29,368 bases of DNA from Prevotella sp. UBA3208 (GCA_002363695.1 DEWO01000121.1:1-29368); one strand, 5' to 3'; shown: positions 14,414 through 25,057, numbered from the stretch's first letter. Made by a program: numbers and translations. Notes: generated by a model from the sequence alone, not told the origin.

Positions 14414-16438
14414 GTGAATCGGAAGCTGCACATAATAATATATCTTGTGCTGGGCATGATGACTCTCATGCCCAGCATTTGTTTTGCGTCCAAAGCAGAC
14501 TCAACGCTAATGAATCGCATTTGGAACTACCAACGTAACTACACTACTCCAGTAGACGGACTGGAACAGAACGTTTATCTGTGTTATGGCTTCAGCACCC
14601 TCCGGCGCAACCCCATTCTGTTTTTGGTACCTACCATGTATGTGATTGCACAAGGCGACAAGAAATATATTGGAGAATCCTATGGCAAACTGAGATTCCA
14701 AAATGCCAATAAATACGACCTGAGACGACAGGTGGTATGCGGCAATATACCAAGACAGCGCACGGCAATGCCTGCCATATTCGAATCTGTTACTCCCAAT
14801 TTCTACAATGTCACTATCTATCCAGACCGTTTGCTATCCCCTTTTAATCGTGCCAATCGACGGTTCTATCGATACGATGTCACATCCACAGAAGGATATC
14901 TTGCGTACCTACACTTCCGTCCACGAACACTCAACACACAACTTGTTAGCGGACAGGCAATAGTAGACATAACAACGGGCAGGCTCCAATCTGTACAATT
15001 CGAAGGCGAATTTGACATGATTTCTTTCAATGTGTCTGCGTTAATGAACCAGCAGGATGTGCATACACCACTCCCCGAACGCTGCTCAACAAGTGCTTCT
15101 TTCAAATTTTTCGGAAACCGCATTGTCTCACACTGTACCGCTGTCTATAATTGTCAGACAACCCTACCCGACTCATTAGATGAAGTGGTAGATAAAGACT
15201 TGATGGAGCAACTGCGCCCAATACCACTGACACCAGAAGACCAGAAAATCTATCAAAAACAACTGGAGGAACAGCAGAAGGAAGAGATGCTTCAGGCGGC
15301 CGACAGTAACAAACATGAGAATTATTGGAAACGGATAAGAGATGCCGCCTGGAATGTGATTGGCGACAACCTCATCAACGGAAACGGCACAAGAACAGGA
15401 GGACTGTCCATGCGCTTCTCGCCGCTTCTAAATCCGCTTTATTTTGGCTATAGCCGTAGTAACGGCATCAGCTATAAGCTCAAATTGGGCGCACAATACA
15501 ACTGGAATGCTCATCGTTACCTGTCGCTTGAAACACAACTGGGTTACAACTTCAAGCTAAGACGGTTTTACTATACCATCCCCTTACGCATGACATACAA
15601 TCCCAAGCGCAATGGTTTTGCTGAAATACTTTGGGGTAACGGTAACCACATATCCCATGGAGCCATGGCAGAAGAATTTAAAAAGAGATATGGCAGAGAA
15701 AACATATCCATGCCTGACTTCAAAGATGAATTCATCCAAGCCTACAATAATATTGCCGCCTTTGACTGGCTTGAATTCAAGACTGGCTTCGTGTACCATC
15801 GTCGCATTTCCACAAACAGGGAGTTAATGCAAAAGGTCAATATGGAGGACGCATTCTACAGTTTTGCCCCCATGATAACCATTAGGTTAAAACCGTGGTA
15901 CAATGGCCCGGTATTGACTGCCAACTACGAACACAGCTTCAGAAACATCTTTAAGTCTAACCTTAGCTACGAACGGTGGGAATACGATGCCGTCTTTCTC
16001 CATAGATTGAAGAGTATGAGAATTCTAAACCTAAGAGCAGGCATAGGCTATTATACCCAACGTAGTTCCGACTATTTCGTTGACTATACCAATTTCCACG
16101 ACAACAACCTTCCTACCGGCTGGGAAGACGACTGGAGTGGCCAATTCCAGCTTCTGGACAGCCGATGGTACAACGAATCCGACTACTATCTGAGAGGACA
16201 TGCCTCTTACGACTCCCCTATGATGCTTCTTTATCACCTGCCGTTGTTCGGACGCTACATTGAGACGGAGCGTATTTACGTCAGTGCCTTGTCCATTCAG
16301 CACACCAGACCATATTTCGAGTTGGGCTACGGATTTACCAACCGCTATCTCTCTGCTGCCGTGTTTACAAATTTTCTCGACTCCAAAATACAAAATGTAG
16401 GCTTTAAAGTAACTATACTAATATTCAGCCGATGGTAA
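14414..16438 (+). CDS. DUF5686-type outer-membrane beta-barrel protein
   Basis: 674 residues. A signal peptide (about 1-26, ending ICFASKA) is followed by a soluble N-terminal part with little recognisable homology and a helical, Gln/Glu-rich segment (about 270-300). The C-terminal half alternates aromatic and polar residues like an outer-membrane barrel and ends in a final aromatic, FSRW. It resembles the DUF5686 family of Bacteroidota. Function unknown; in relatives a carboxypeptidase-regulatory-like domain precedes the barrel, which I do not see here. GTG start, chosen because the signal peptide begins there. Its stop overlaps the addA start by 7 nt. Confidence 0.75.
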   Translation: MNRKLHIIIYLVLGMMTLMPSICFASKADSTLMNRIWNYQRNYTTPVDGLEQNVYLCYGFSTLRRNPILFLVPTMYVIAQGDKKYIGESYGKLRFQNANKYDLRRQVVCGNIPRQRTAMPAIFESVTPNFYNVTIYPDRLLSPFNRANRRFYRYDVTSTEGYLAYLHFRPRTLNTQLVSGQAIVDITTGRLQSVQFEGEFDMISFNVSALMNQQDVHTPLPERCSTSASFKFFGNRIVSHCTAVYNCQTTLPDSLDEVVDKDLMEQLRPIPLTPEDQKIYQKQLEEQQKEEMLQAADSNKHENYWKRIRDAAWNVIGDNLINGNGTRTGGLSMRFSPLLNPLYFGYSRSNGISYKLKLGAQYNWNAHRYLSLETQLGYNFKLRRFYYTIPLRMTYNPKRNGFAEILWGNGNHISHGAMAEEFKKRYGRENISMPDFKDEFIQAYNNIAAFDWLEFKTGFVYHRRISTNRELMQKVNMEDAFYSFAPMITIRLKPWYNGPVLTANYEHSFRNIFKSNLSYERWEYDAVFLHRLKSMRILNLRAGIGYYTQRSSDYFVDYTNFHDNNLPTGWEDDWSGQFQLLDSRWYNESDYYLRGHASYDSPMMLLYHLPLFGRYIETERIYVSALSIQHTRPYFELGYGFTNRYLSAAVFTNFLDSKIQNVGFKVTILIFSRW

Positions 16439-19400
16439 AACCACTTACTGTTTACAAAGCCAGCGCCGGTTCTGGCAAAACATTTACATTAGCCACAGAA
16501 TACATCAAGCTGCTCGTTCTCAATCCGATGAGCTATCGCAGCATATTGGCCGTCACCTTCACCAACAAAGCCACCGAGGAAATGAAGATGCGTATCCTCA
16601 GCCAACTCTATGGCATCTGGAAACAGCTACCCGACTCCGTCAATTACACCCAGCACATCAGCTCAGAGACCGGGCTGGACGGGAAAACCATCTCACAGCA
16701 GGCGGGTAAAGCCCTTAACCTGCTGTTGCACAACTACAGCTATTTCCGCGTGGAAACAATAGACACCTTCTTTCAGAGCGTACTACGCAATCTTGCCCGC
16801 GAGCTGGACCTCACGGCGAATCTACGCATCGGGCTAAATGACGTTCAAGTGGAGGAACAGGCCGTCGACCGGCTCATTGACTCGCTCACCCACACTGACG
16901 TCATGCTGCAGTGGTTGCTGAAGTACATCATGGAAACCATCAGCGAAGACCGTTCATGGAACATCATTGGACAAGTCAAGCAGTTTGGCCGCACTATCTT
17001 CCGTGACTACTATAAAGAGAAAAGCATTGAACTGAACCAGCTGATCAGCCAAAAGAACTTCCTTGACGGGTATATGGGGCAAATGCGCCAGATTCGTAGC
17101 GATGCCGAGAAGCACATGAAAGAGATTGCCGACCAATTTTTCGACTCTCTTGAGGCAGAAGGCATCACCGTCGACGAACTCAGCTACGGCAAGACTGGCG
17201 TGTACGGATTCTTTGTGAAACTCAGCAACGGGCAGATGGACGATAGCATTGTTGGCAGTCGGGTGTCCGACTGTATGAACTTTGCCGAAAAATGGTATTC
17301 CAAGAAAAGCAAAAGACCAGAAACCATTCATCTTGTAGCAGAAAGTGTCTTGATGCCCATCCTGCGCCGTGCCGTTGAAGAACGTCCCAGACAGTGGAAA
17401 CTGTTTAAATCCGCCGACCTCACGCTACGCCACCTGAACCAGTTGCGTCTTCTTGACAGTATAGAGAAAAAGGTACGCGAGATGAACGACGAGGCCAACC
17501 GCTTCCTGCTCAGCGACACCCAGCAGTTGCTGCACTCGCTCATCAAGGACAGCGACTCCCCGTTCATCTTCGAGAAGATAGGAACCCAACTGGAACACGT
17601 CATGATAGACGAGTTTCAAGACACCTCTACGGTTCAATGGCAGAATTTCAAGGTACTGCTCCAAGAGTGCATGAGCCATGTAGACACCGAGAACCTCATA
17701 GTCGGCGACGTCAAGCAGAGCATCTACCGCTGGCGCTCCGGCGACTGGAGACTGCTCAACGCCATAGACCGGGAATTCACTCCGGGCAACGAGATGATAG
17801 AAATCCGCCCACTGGAGTACAACTACCGTTCTGAGCGACGTGTCATTGAGTTCAATAACGCTTTCTTTACCGAAGCAGCCCGTCAGGAGTACGAATCGCA
17901 ACGCGAGGACTATCCCGACGGTGCCGAGCAGCTGAAGAACGCCTATGCCGACGTAGCCCAGAAGATTCCCGAGAATCGCGATTCCTGCGGATACGTCAGC
18001 ATCAGTCTCTTGCCCCAGGAGGACTACCAGGAACAGACTCTAAGCCATCTGGCCGACACCGTCAGCCAGCTCCGGGCAATGGGAATATCTCCCAACAAGA
18101 TGGCTATCTTGGTGCGCACTAACAACTACATCCCCTTGGTCGCCGACTATTTTACCGAACATCTGCCCGACATCCGCATTGTCAGCGACGAGGCATTCCG
18201 GCTCGACGCCTCTGTGTCCGTTTGCCTGCTGGTACAGGCTCTTCACCTGCTCACCCATCCCGACGACCTGCTGGCCAAGGCCACTATAGCCAAGATATAC
18301 CAGCGTTCCGTCCTCGGCAACACGACGCCCGAGAACGAGTTGCTCATCAAGGACCAGTCGCTGGACGAATTACTCCCCCAAGACTACATTGGTCATACTT
18401 CAGAACTGCTGAGGCTGCCGCTCTACGAACTCACCGAACGGCTCTATTCCATCTTCCAACTGGAACGTCTGAACGAACAAAGTGCCTACATCTGCGCTTT
18501 CTATGACCAGTTAAACCAGTTCACCTTGGACAACAGCACTGACATTGATGCTTTTATCAGCGAATGGGAAGAGTCCATTTGCGGCAAGACCATACAAAGC
18601 AGTGAAATCAACGGCATCCGCATTCTCTCCATCCACAAGAGCAAGGGTCTGGAGTTTGACAATGTCATCATTCCCTTCTGCGACTGGCGACTGGAGCATA
18701 GCGACATTCTGTGGTGCCAGCCCAAGGAGGCGCCCTTCAGCGCCCTGCCTATCGTCCCCGTAGACTACAGCCAGAAACAGATGGTCGGGACCATCTTCGA
18801 GCACGACTATCTGGACGAACACCTCCAGAACACGGTCGACAACCTCAATCTGCTATACGTAGCCTTCACCCGTGCTTCCAAAAGGCTTTTCGTCTTTGGC
18901 AGGCGCAACGCTCCCAACACCCGCTCAGTCCTCATAGAGAACGTGTTGCCCCAGCTGGAGCTCCATAACAGCACCCTTGACGGAACGGAAGACGACGGCG
19001 CCGCGCTGACCTTCAGCTATGGCAGTTTATCAGATTACCCCGATTGCTCAGTTAACTCCGGAAACTCCGCTTCCACCTCCGAGAACGTCTTCCTGCAACC
19101 CGTCTTGCCCAAACCTATCACCATTGAGACCTTCGACGTCAAGACCGAGTTCCGTCAGAGCAACAGAAGCCGCGATTTCATCGAGGGCGAAGACGAGCGG
19201 CAGACACTCAGCTACATCAAGATAGGCAGTGTGCTCCACAACGTCTTCTCCACCATTCGCACCAGTGGGGACATCGACCAGGCTCTGCATCAACTACAGC
19301 AGGACGGAGTACTCTACGACGATGAGATTACCCGCGAGAAGGTTACCAAGCTGCTGCGCAACCGACTTGAAGACAACCGTGTAAGCAGTTGGTTCTCGGA

Positions 19401-19650
19401 GCGTTGGAAACTGTTTAACGAGTGTACCATTCTGCAAATGGCAGACGGCAAAGTCCGGGAGCGCCGCCCTGACCGCGTCATGACGGACGGGAAGGAAACG
19501 CACGTCGTAGACTTCAAATTCGGCCGTCCCAAGCCCGAATACCAAGAACAGGTGCGCGAATACATGCAACTCGTGCAGTCGATGGGGCTTCCCAACGTCA
19601 AAGGGTGGCTGTGGTACGTATATAATAATAAGGTAGAAGAAGTAAGATGA
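16432..19650 (+). CDS. addA: AddA-type UvrD-like helicase/exonuclease
   Basis: 1072 residues. Superfamily 1A helicase that, with AddB, resects DNA double-strand ends for RecA-dependent repair. Seen in order: Walker A ASAGSGKTFTL (10-20); TFTNKATEEM (motif Ia); MIDEFQDTS (motif II, near 390); GDVKQSIYRWRSGD (motif III, near 425); SIHKSKGLEFDNVIIP (motif V, near 733); LYVAFTRASKRLFVFG (motif VI, near 806). A C-terminal PD-(D/E)XK nuclease has RRPDRV and VVDFKFG near residue 1027. Its start overlaps the preceding stop and its stop overlaps the addB ATG (ATGA), so translation is coupled. Confidence 0.92.
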   Translation: MVKPLTVYKASAGSGKTFTLATEYIKLLVLNPMSYRSILAVTFTNKATEEMKMRILSQLYGIWKQLPDSVNYTQHISSETGLDGKTISQQAGKALNLLLHNYSYFRVETIDTFFQSVLRNLARELDLTANLRIGLNDVQVEEQAVDRLIDSLTHTDVMLQWLLKYIMETISEDRSWNIIGQVKQFGRTIFRDYYKEKSIELNQLISQKNFLDGYMGQMRQIRSDAEKHMKEIADQFFDSLEAEGITVDELSYGKTGVYGFFVKLSNGQMDDSIVGSRVSDCMNFAEKWYSKKSKRPETIHLVAESVLMPILRRAVEERPRQWKLFKSADLTLRHLNQLRLLDSIEKKVREMNDEANRFLLSDTQQLLHSLIKDSDSPFIFEKIGTQLEHVMIDEFQDTSTVQWQNFKVLLQECMSHVDTENLIVGDVKQSIYRWRSGDWRLLNAIDREFTPGNEMIEIRPLEYNYRSERRVIEFNNAFFTEAARQEYESQREDYPDGAEQLKNAYADVAQKIPENRDSCGYVSISLLPQEDYQEQTLSHLADTVSQLRAMGISPNKMAILVRTNNYIPLVADYFTEHLPDIRIVSDEAFRLDASVSVCLLVQALHLLTHPDDLLAKATIAKIYQRSVLGNTTPENELLIKDQSLDELLPQDYIGHTSELLRLPLYELTERLYSIFQLERLNEQSAYICAFYDQLNQFTLDNSTDIDAFISEWEESICGKTIQSSEINGIRILSIHKSKGLEFDNVIIPFCDWRLEHSDILWCQPKEAPFSALPIVPVDYSQKQMVGTIFEHDYLDEHLQNTVDNLNLLYVAFTRASKRLFVFGRRNAPNTRSVLIENVLPQLELHNSTLDGTEDDGAALTFSYGSLSDYPDCSVNSGNSASTSENVFLQPVLPKPITIETFDVKTEFRQSNRSRDFIEGEDERQTLSYIKIGSVLHNVFSTIRTSGDIDQALHQLQQDGVLYDDEITREKVTKLLRNRLEDNRVSSWFSERWKLFNECTILQMADGKVRERRPDRVMTDGKETHVVDFKFGRPKPEYQEQVREYMQLVQSMGLPNVKGWLWYVYNNKVEEVR

Positions 19651-22406
19651 AAGATTTCTTAGCATACGTCGCCGAGGATATCATCCACAAGTACGGCACC
19701 AATCTGTCGCGCGTGGCCGTTGTATTTCCCAACAAGCGTGCCTCGCTGTTTCTCAACGAGTACTTGGCCCGTCAGGCAGGCCAGCCCCTGTGGAGCCCCT
19801 CGTATATCACCATCAGCGAACTGTTCCGCCAGCAGTCCCCGCTTCAGGTAGCCGACCCCATCAAGCAGGTCTGCGATCTCCACAAGTCGTTCTGCCTGCA
19901 GACCGGCTCTGCCGAGACGCTGGACAAGTTCTACGGCTGGGGGCAGCTGCTGCTCAGCGATTTCGATGACATCGACAAGAACATGGCCGACCCCGACCGC
20001 GTCTTTGCCAACCTGCGCGACATCCACGAGCTCGACGACATCTCCTACCTTACCGACGAGCAGCGCGAGATGATACAGCGCTTCTTCAGCAATTTCTCGG
20101 AAGACCACAATACCGAGCTCAAAGAGCGTTTCCTGCGGCTTTGGAGCCATTTCGCCGACATTTACCACGATTTCAACGAACGGTTGGCGGCGCAAGGTCT
20201 CGCCTACGAAGGAGCACTTTACCGTCAGGTAGTCAGTAGCGTCTCCAGCCAGGGCGTGGCCACAGACGGGGCTGGAGCCGTATCTTTTCCCTATGACCAC
20301 TATCTCTTTGTGGGCTTCAACCTGCTGCAGAAGGTGGAGCAACAGCTGTTCGCCGCCCTGCAGAAGGAGGGCAAGGCGCATTTCTACTGGGATTTCGACC
20401 ATTACTACATGGCAAACCACGAGGCCGGCCAGTACATCGGGCGCTACCTGAAGGCATTCCCCAACGAGCTGGACACGCAGAGCGACGAAATCTACCGGAA
20501 CTTCCGGCGGCACAAGGCCGTCAGCTACATCGCCGCGCCCACCGAGAACATCCAGGCACGCTACGCCAGCAACTGGCTGCGCGAACAGGAGCGCTACCGC
20601 GACGGACGACGGACGGCCATCGTGCTGTGCAACGAGGCGCTGCTGCCCGTGGTCATCCACTGTCTGCCGCCGGAGGTCGACAAGGTCAACGTCACTACGG
20701 GCTATCCGTTGTCGCAGACTCCCGTGGCCTCGTTCATCCAGCTCTGGTTCGACCTGCACGTGCAAGGGCGTATGCCGCGCCTTGTCCGGATTTTCCAGCG
20801 CCACCCCTATGCCAAGTACGTTGAGGACTGTGCGCTTGCCAAGGAGGGGGCGCAGTCTGCCGACGTGCTGACAACGCTGCTGGCCCAGTTGCGGCACGTT
20901 GCGCAACAGGGCAAGGACGACTTTCGCGACCCACTGTTCCAGGAGTCGCTGTTCCGGGCCTACACGCTCGTTAACCGTCTGCACGGACTCGTCGTGAGCG
21001 GCGACTTGACGGTGGACAGCATCACCATGCAGCGGCTGGTCAACCAGCTGATGCAACAGACCAGCATTCCGTTCCACGGCGAGCCGGCCGAGGGGCTGCA
21101 GGTGATGGGTGTGCTGGAGACGCGCAACCTGGACTTCGACCACGTGCTGTTGCTGTCGTGCAACGAGGGCAATATGCCGCGCGGCGTCAACGACAGTTCG
21201 TTCATTCCCCACAGCCTACGCCACGCCTACGAACTGACGACCATAGAGAACAAGGTCAGTATCTATGCCTACTACTTCCACCGGCTGTTGCAGCGGGCCG
21301 GCGACGTGACCATCCTTTACAACAGTGCCACCGAGGACGGCCAGCGGGGCGAGATGAGCCGTTTCATGCTGCAGATGCTGGTCGAAAGCGGTCACTCCAT
21401 CGGCCAGTACACGCTGCAGTCCGGCCAGACCACCGCCCGCTGGCAGCCCTCAGCCATCGAGAAGACTCCGCGCGTCATGCAGGCCCTGTCCGCGCACTTC
21501 ATGCAGCCCGACTCGCTGCTGTCGCCGTCGGCCATCAACAAGTATATGCGCTGTCCGCTGCAGTTCTACTACTGCTATGCGGCGGGTCTGCGGGAGCCCG
21601 ACCTGCCGGACGATGAGCAGGAGTTGGACAACCGCATCTTCGGCAACATTTTCCACGAAGCCGCCGACATCGTCTACCACCAGTTGCCGCAGGACATCAG
21701 CCGGGACGTCATTGAGCACCTGCTGAAGTCGAAGATTGAAATCGAGCGTGCCGTAGACGAGGCTTTCCACAAGGAGATGCCGCATATTCCAGCCAGCGGT
21801 CTGCATCTCATCAACCGCGAGGTCATCATCCACTACCTGCGCCAGTTGCTGGAGATAGACCGCCGTCTGGCACCGTTTACCATTCTCGGTTTGGAGTGCG
21901 ACGTCCACCGCGACCTCTCAACTCTCAACTCTCATTGCGAAGCCACACTCGCAAGGCGAGAACTCTCAACTCTCAAACTTGGCGGGCGTATAGACCGGCT
22001 TGACCTGATGAATGACGGCACCATCCGCGTGGTGGACTACAAGACGGGCAGCAAGCAGGTGAAGCCGCTGGCCGATGTTGACGCCATATTCCAGCCGGAG
22101 AACATCGGCAAGCACGCAGACTACTATCTGCAGACGTTTGTCTATGCGGACATTGTCAGCCGCCAGCGCCGGCGTCCGGTCTCTCCCGCCCTGCTGTTCA
22201 TCCAGCACGCGGGGGCCGAGGGCTACGACCCCGTGCTGAAACTGGGCAAGGAGCCGGTCCGCGACATAGCCGACCACTCTGCCCGTTTCAACGAGCTGTT
22301 GGAACGGGAAATCGAAGAGATATTCTCGCCGGAGCGTCCGTTCGAGCCGACGGGCGATCTGACTGTCTGCCGCACGTGCCCCTACGCGCCGTTCTGCCGC
22401 CGATAG
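19647..22406 (+). CDS. addB: AddB-type PD-(D/E)XK nuclease, helicase-like subunit
   Basis: 919 residues, partner of AddA. The N-terminal part starts VVFPNKRASLFLNEYLAR, the degenerate Walker-A region of AddB; the middle shows inactive-helicase features (VMGVLETRNLDFDHVLLLSC). The C-terminal nuclease contains LGGRIDRLD and VVDYKTGS (near 795), with catalytic Asp and Lys. The Fe-S staple cysteines are visible: MRCPLQFYYCY near 636 and CRTCPYAPFC at the very end. Between GLECDVHRDL and LGGRIDRLD lies an odd segment encoded by an iterated CTCAACT repeat with a hairpin (21920-21975), in frame. The GC content rises strongly in the second half. Confidence 0.9.
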   Translation: MKDFLAYVAEDIIHKYGTNLSRVAVVFPNKRASLFLNEYLARQAGQPLWSPSYITISELFRQQSPLQVADPIKQVCDLHKSFCLQTGSAETLDKFYGWGQLLLSDFDDIDKNMADPDRVFANLRDIHELDDISYLTDEQREMIQRFFSNFSEDHNTELKERFLRLWSHFADIYHDFNERLAAQGLAYEGALYRQVVSSVSSQGVATDGAGAVSFPYDHYLFVGFNLLQKVEQQLFAALQKEGKAHFYWDFDHYYMANHEAGQYIGRYLKAFPNELDTQSDEIYRNFRRHKAVSYIAAPTENIQARYASNWLREQERYRDGRRTAIVLCNEALLPVVIHCLPPEVDKVNVTTGYPLSQTPVASFIQLWFDLHVQGRMPRLVRIFQRHPYAKYVEDCALAKEGAQSADVLTTLLAQLRHVAQQGKDDFRDPLFQESLFRAYTLVNRLHGLVVSGDLTVDSITMQRLVNQLMQQTSIPFHGEPAEGLQVMGVLETRNLDFDHVLLLSCNEGNMPRGVNDSSFIPHSLRHAYELTTIENKVSIYAYYFHRLLQRAGDVTILYNSATEDGQRGEMSRFMLQMLVESGHSIGQYTLQSGQTTARWQPSAIEKTPRVMQALSAHFMQPDSLLSPSAINKYMRCPLQFYYCYAAGLREPDLPDDEQELDNRIFGNIFHEAADIVYHQLPQDISRDVIEHLLKSKIEIERAVDEAFHKEMPHIPASGLHLINREVIIHYLRQLLEIDRRLAPFTILGLECDVHRDLSTLNSHCEATLARRELSTLKLGGRIDRLDLMNDGTIRVVDYKTGSKQVKPLADVDAIFQPENIGKHADYYLQTFVYADIVSRQRRRPVSPALLFIQHAGAEGYDPVLKLGKEPVRDIADHSARFNELLEREIEEIFSPERPFEPTGDLTVCRTCPYAPFCRR
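21920..21975 (+). repeat. Hairpin flanked by 15-bp direct repeats, inside addB
   Basis: AACTCTCAACTCTCA occurs at 21920-21934 and 21961-21975. The 26 bp between can fold as TTGCGA (21935-21940)/TCGCAA (21949-21954) or as CTCGC-AAG-GCGAG (21948-21960). Iterated short units of this kind normally sit between genes; here the element is translated within the nuclease domain. Confidence 0.65.
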
Positions 22407-22442
22407 TTCGTCAGCGGTTCGGCGAGGTGGTCCGTCAGCGGT

Positions 22443-23636
22443 TCAGCGGTTCTTGTGGCTTATGAACCACGAGTGGGTGTATAGGTGGTACATCAGCAGC
22501 GAGGCGGCTATGAGTGCGAGACATATATATAATAAGGTGTCGCGCTGTTCATAGCATAAGGCATAGCCCATGCCGAGTCCAAGGGCCATACCCGTTTCCC
22601 AACCCAGAAAGAAGGTGCTGTGTGAGGTGCCGCGCTTGCAGTGGCGGCTCAGCTTGATGAAGAAGAGCAGGAAACGTGCGCTGATGATGCCCATGCCCAG
22701 TCCGACGAGTACGGGGGCCAGGGGGCTGGCAGGATGGGCGAGCATGATGAGCAGAGCCGCTGTCAATAGTATTTGTCCGCTGATGACCTCGCTTTTCAGT
22801 TCTGCGTCGCGGAACACGAAGCGCTGGGCCAGCAGTGCCAGCAGGAAGCCACCCATCATCAGTCCGTAGAACTCAGGAGCCAGCGGCAGCGTGAGCAGCA
22901 GCCCCATGACGGTGCTGACGGGCAGCAGGTTGACGAAGAGTACATAGCCGCGGGGCAGCAGGAAGCGGTCGAGCGATGCCACGTGTACGTCTTCTTCGGG
23001 GGCACGGAAGGGGAAGTTGACACGGCGTATGAGTACGAGCGCGGCGGCGGCACTGGCCGCGGAAGCCCACCATACGGAGGTATAGCCAAGGGCCGACAGT
23101 ACGAGCAGTCCGGCCAGAGGGCCCAGCGACAGGGCGAAGCGGGCAAACCAGGCCGCGTTGTGGTTGGCCTCGGTGCGCATGTTGGACTCGCAGGTGTCGA
23201 TGATGAGTGTTGACGAGAGCACCATCTGGGCCAGCCCGAAGGCGGCGCCCAGCAGCAGCCGCTGGGCGAGTATCATCCAGAGGCTGACGAACTCGGTGCG
23301 CTGGTGGTCGAAGTAGACCAGCAGCATGACGTCGGCTATGAGCGCCGCGATGGCCCACATACAGACCTGGTTGCGGCGGTAGCGCTGGACGAGCCAGGAG
23401 CACTGCGCCCCCAGCAGATAGAGTCCCAGCCCGAAGACGCCCATGCTGAGCCCGGTCTCGACGGGCGAGAAGTTCTCGGTCTCGATGAGCCAGCGGGGCA
23501 AGACGGGTATCAGGATGTAGGTCGCCACGGTGAGCAGCAGGTCGGCGACGACGAGGCACCAGAAGTCGGCGTGCCAGAGGCGGATGTGTATGGGTGTGTT
23601 CTGGGTATTCAAGGTCTTAATAGGATTCGTTCTCAT
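22443..23636 (-). CDS. Major facilitator superfamily transporter
   Basis: 397 residues with about twelve hydrophobic spans, so an inner-membrane secondary transporter; substrate not recognisable. Seen: the first-half loop around [20 protein letters not shown], the cytoplasmic basic loop QRYRRNQ between helices 2 and 3, and a charged central loop ([15 protein letters not shown], near 195-210). The frame is open to 23711, but the ATG at 23634-23636 gives [12 protein letters not shown] and a normal first helix. It overlaps the 3' end of panB by 20 bp, so it is the last gene of the HAD-panB-MFS operon. A role in pantothenate or precursor transport is possible from position only. Confidence 0.85.
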   Translation of the reverse strand: MRTNPIKTLNTQNTPIHIRLWHADFWCLVVADLLLTVATYILIPVLPRWLIETENFSPVETGLSMGVFGLGLYLLGAQCSWLVQRYRRNQVCMWAIAALIADVMLLVYFDHQRTEFVSLWMILAQRLLLGAAFGLAQMVLSSTLIIDTCESNMRTEANHNAAWFARFALSLGPLAGLLVLSALGYTSVWWASAASAAAALVLIRRVNFPFRAPEEDVHVASLDRFLLPRGYVLFVNLLPVSTVMGLLLTLPLAPEFYGLMMGGFLLALLAQRFVFRDAELKSEVISGQILLTAALLIMLAHPASPLAPVLVGLGMGIISARFLLFFIKLSRHCKRGTSHSTFFLGWETGMALGLGMGYALCYEQRDTLLYICLALIAASLLMYHLYTHSWFISHKNR

Positions 23637-24435
23637 TGGGGAAGTCGCCGCTCTTGACGTCCTCCACGTAGTGTCCGACGGCGTCGGTAATGACCGTGTT
23701 GAGGTCGGCATATCGGCGCAGGAACCGGGGTGAGAATCCCTGGGTCATGCCCAGCATGTCGGCCACGACCAGCACCTGTCCGTCACAGCCGTTGCCGGCT
23801 CCGATGCCGATGGTGGGGCACTTGACGGCGCGTGTAACCTCGGCGGCCAGTGCGGCAGGAACCTTCTCCAGCGTGATGCCGAAGCACCCGGCGTCGGCCA
23901 GCGCTATGGCGTCGCTCATCAGCTTGTCGGCCTCGGCTTTCTCCTTGGCACGGACGGCGTAGGTCCCGAACTTATTGATGCTCTGCGGCGTCAGTCCCAG
24001 ATGTCCCATGACGGGAATGCCGGCGTCCAGTATGCGCTTGACGGTGTCGAGGATTTCTACGCCGCCCTCCATCTTCAGCGCGTCGCATCCCGATTCCTTC
24101 ATGATGCGGATGGCGTTGGTCACGCCCTCGGCGGGGCCGACCTGATAGGAGCCGAAGGGCATGTCGCACAGTACCAGCGCCCGCTGGGCGGCCCGGGCGA
24201 CGCTCTTGGCGTGGTATATCATCTGGTCCACGGTCATGGGCAGCGTGGTCTGGTTGCCCACCATGACGTTCGACGCCGAGTCGCCTATCAGTATGATGTC
24301 TACGCCGGCCTTGTCGACGATGCCGGCCATTGTAAAGTCGTACGAAGTGAGCATTGCGATTTTCTCACCCTTCTGTTTCATCTCCATCAACCGGTGTGTT
24401 GTCACCTTGCGGTTGTCACTTACTAAATATCCCAT
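23617..24435 (-). CDS. panB: 3-methyl-2-oxobutanoate hydroxymethyltransferase (pantothenate synthesis)
   Basis: 272 residues, normal length. Transfers a hydroxymethyl group from methylene-tetrahydrofolate to 3-methyl-2-oxobutanoate, giving ketopantoate, the first committed step to pantothenate and CoA. Seen: [17 protein letters not shown], the metal/substrate motif [43 protein letters not shown] and the [14 protein letters not shown] loop. It overlaps the upstream HAD gene and the downstream MFS gene by 20 bp each. Confidence 0.96.
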   Translation of the reverse strand: MGYLVSDNRKVTTHRLMEMKQKGEKIAMLTSYDFTMAGIVDKAGVDIILIGDSASNVMVGNQTTLPMTVDQMIYHAKSVARAAQRALVLCDMPFGSYQVGPAEGVTNAIRIMKESGCDALKMEGGVEILDTVKRILDAGIPVMGHLGLTPQSINKFGTYAVRAKEKAEADKLMSDAIALADAGCFGITLEKVPAALAAEVTRAVKCPTIGIGAGNGCDGQVLVVADMLGMTQGFSPRFLRRYADLNTVITDAVGHYVEDVKSGDFPNENESY

Positions 24436-25057
24436 AGTCTATATAATTTTTGATAACTTCGTCACAGAGTGGACGGATGGCGTCGGCGGCGTTGGTCGTG
24501 GCCAGCCCGACGACGTACATGCCTGCGGCACGGCCGGAACGGAGTCCGTTGAACGAGTCCTCGAACACCACGCAGTCCTCGCGGCCGACGCCCAGCCGGC
24601 GGGCGGCACGCAGATAGCAGTCGGGGTCGGGCTTCGACGCCGAGAAGTCCTCAGAGGTCAGGATGGCGTCGAACAGCCCCCGGAACTCGGGGTGGGCGCG
24701 GTACACGGCCTCCATCTTCACGCGGTTCGAACTGGTGACCACGGCCGTGCGGACGCCGCGCCGGCGCAGCCCGCCGACGAACGCCTCGAACCCCGGGACG
24801 TAGCGGTAGTCCATCTGCTGCTCAAACCGGTCCAGCCGTTCCGTTATCAGCGCCTGCCTATCCCGCAGTGGGCCCGCGAACCACGCGTCGTATATCTGGA
24901 CCAGCGTCTGGCCCTTAATCTCGTGCTCCAGTCCCGGATGCTCCGGGTGGAACTCGCGGCACTGCTCGCCCCAGAACACGGTGTACTGTCCCTCGGTGTC
25001 GAACACGACGCCGTCCAGGTCGAACAAAGCTGCCTTCATTTCCGTCTTCTTTTCCAT
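24416..25057 (-). CDS. HAD-superfamily phosphatase/phosphomutase (beta-phosphoglucomutase-like)
   Basis: 213 residues from the ATG at 25055-25057; the ATG at 25037-25039 ([10 protein letters not shown]) is an alternative. HAD motif [13 protein letters not shown] with the two Asp, motif II TSSNRVK, motif III Lys in [17 protein letters not shown], motif [20 protein letters not shown] four-helix cap lies between motifs I and II. Such proteins dephosphorylate or isomerise small sugar phosphates or nucleotides; the substrate is not evident. First gene of the operon with panB and an MFS transporter. The frame is open further upstream to an ATG at 25123, which would add a signal-like stretch. Confidence 0.88.
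   Translation of the reverse strand: MEKKTEMKAALFDLDGVVFDTEGQYTVFWGEQCREFHPEHPGLEHEIKGQTLVQIYDAWFAGPLRDRQALITERLDRFEQQMDYRYVPGFEAFVGGLRRRGVRTAVVTSSNRVKMEAVYRAHPEFRGLFDAILTSEDFSASKPDPDCYLRAARRLGVGREDCVVFEDSFNGLRSGRAAGMYVVGLATTNAADAIRPLCDEVIKNYIDYGIFSK

Noticed and set aside
19659..21212. 517-codon antisense frame opposite addB
   Set aside because: It lies wholly opposite a well-supported gene with AddB motifs, and its product has no recognisable domain; GC-rich codon bias explains the open frame.
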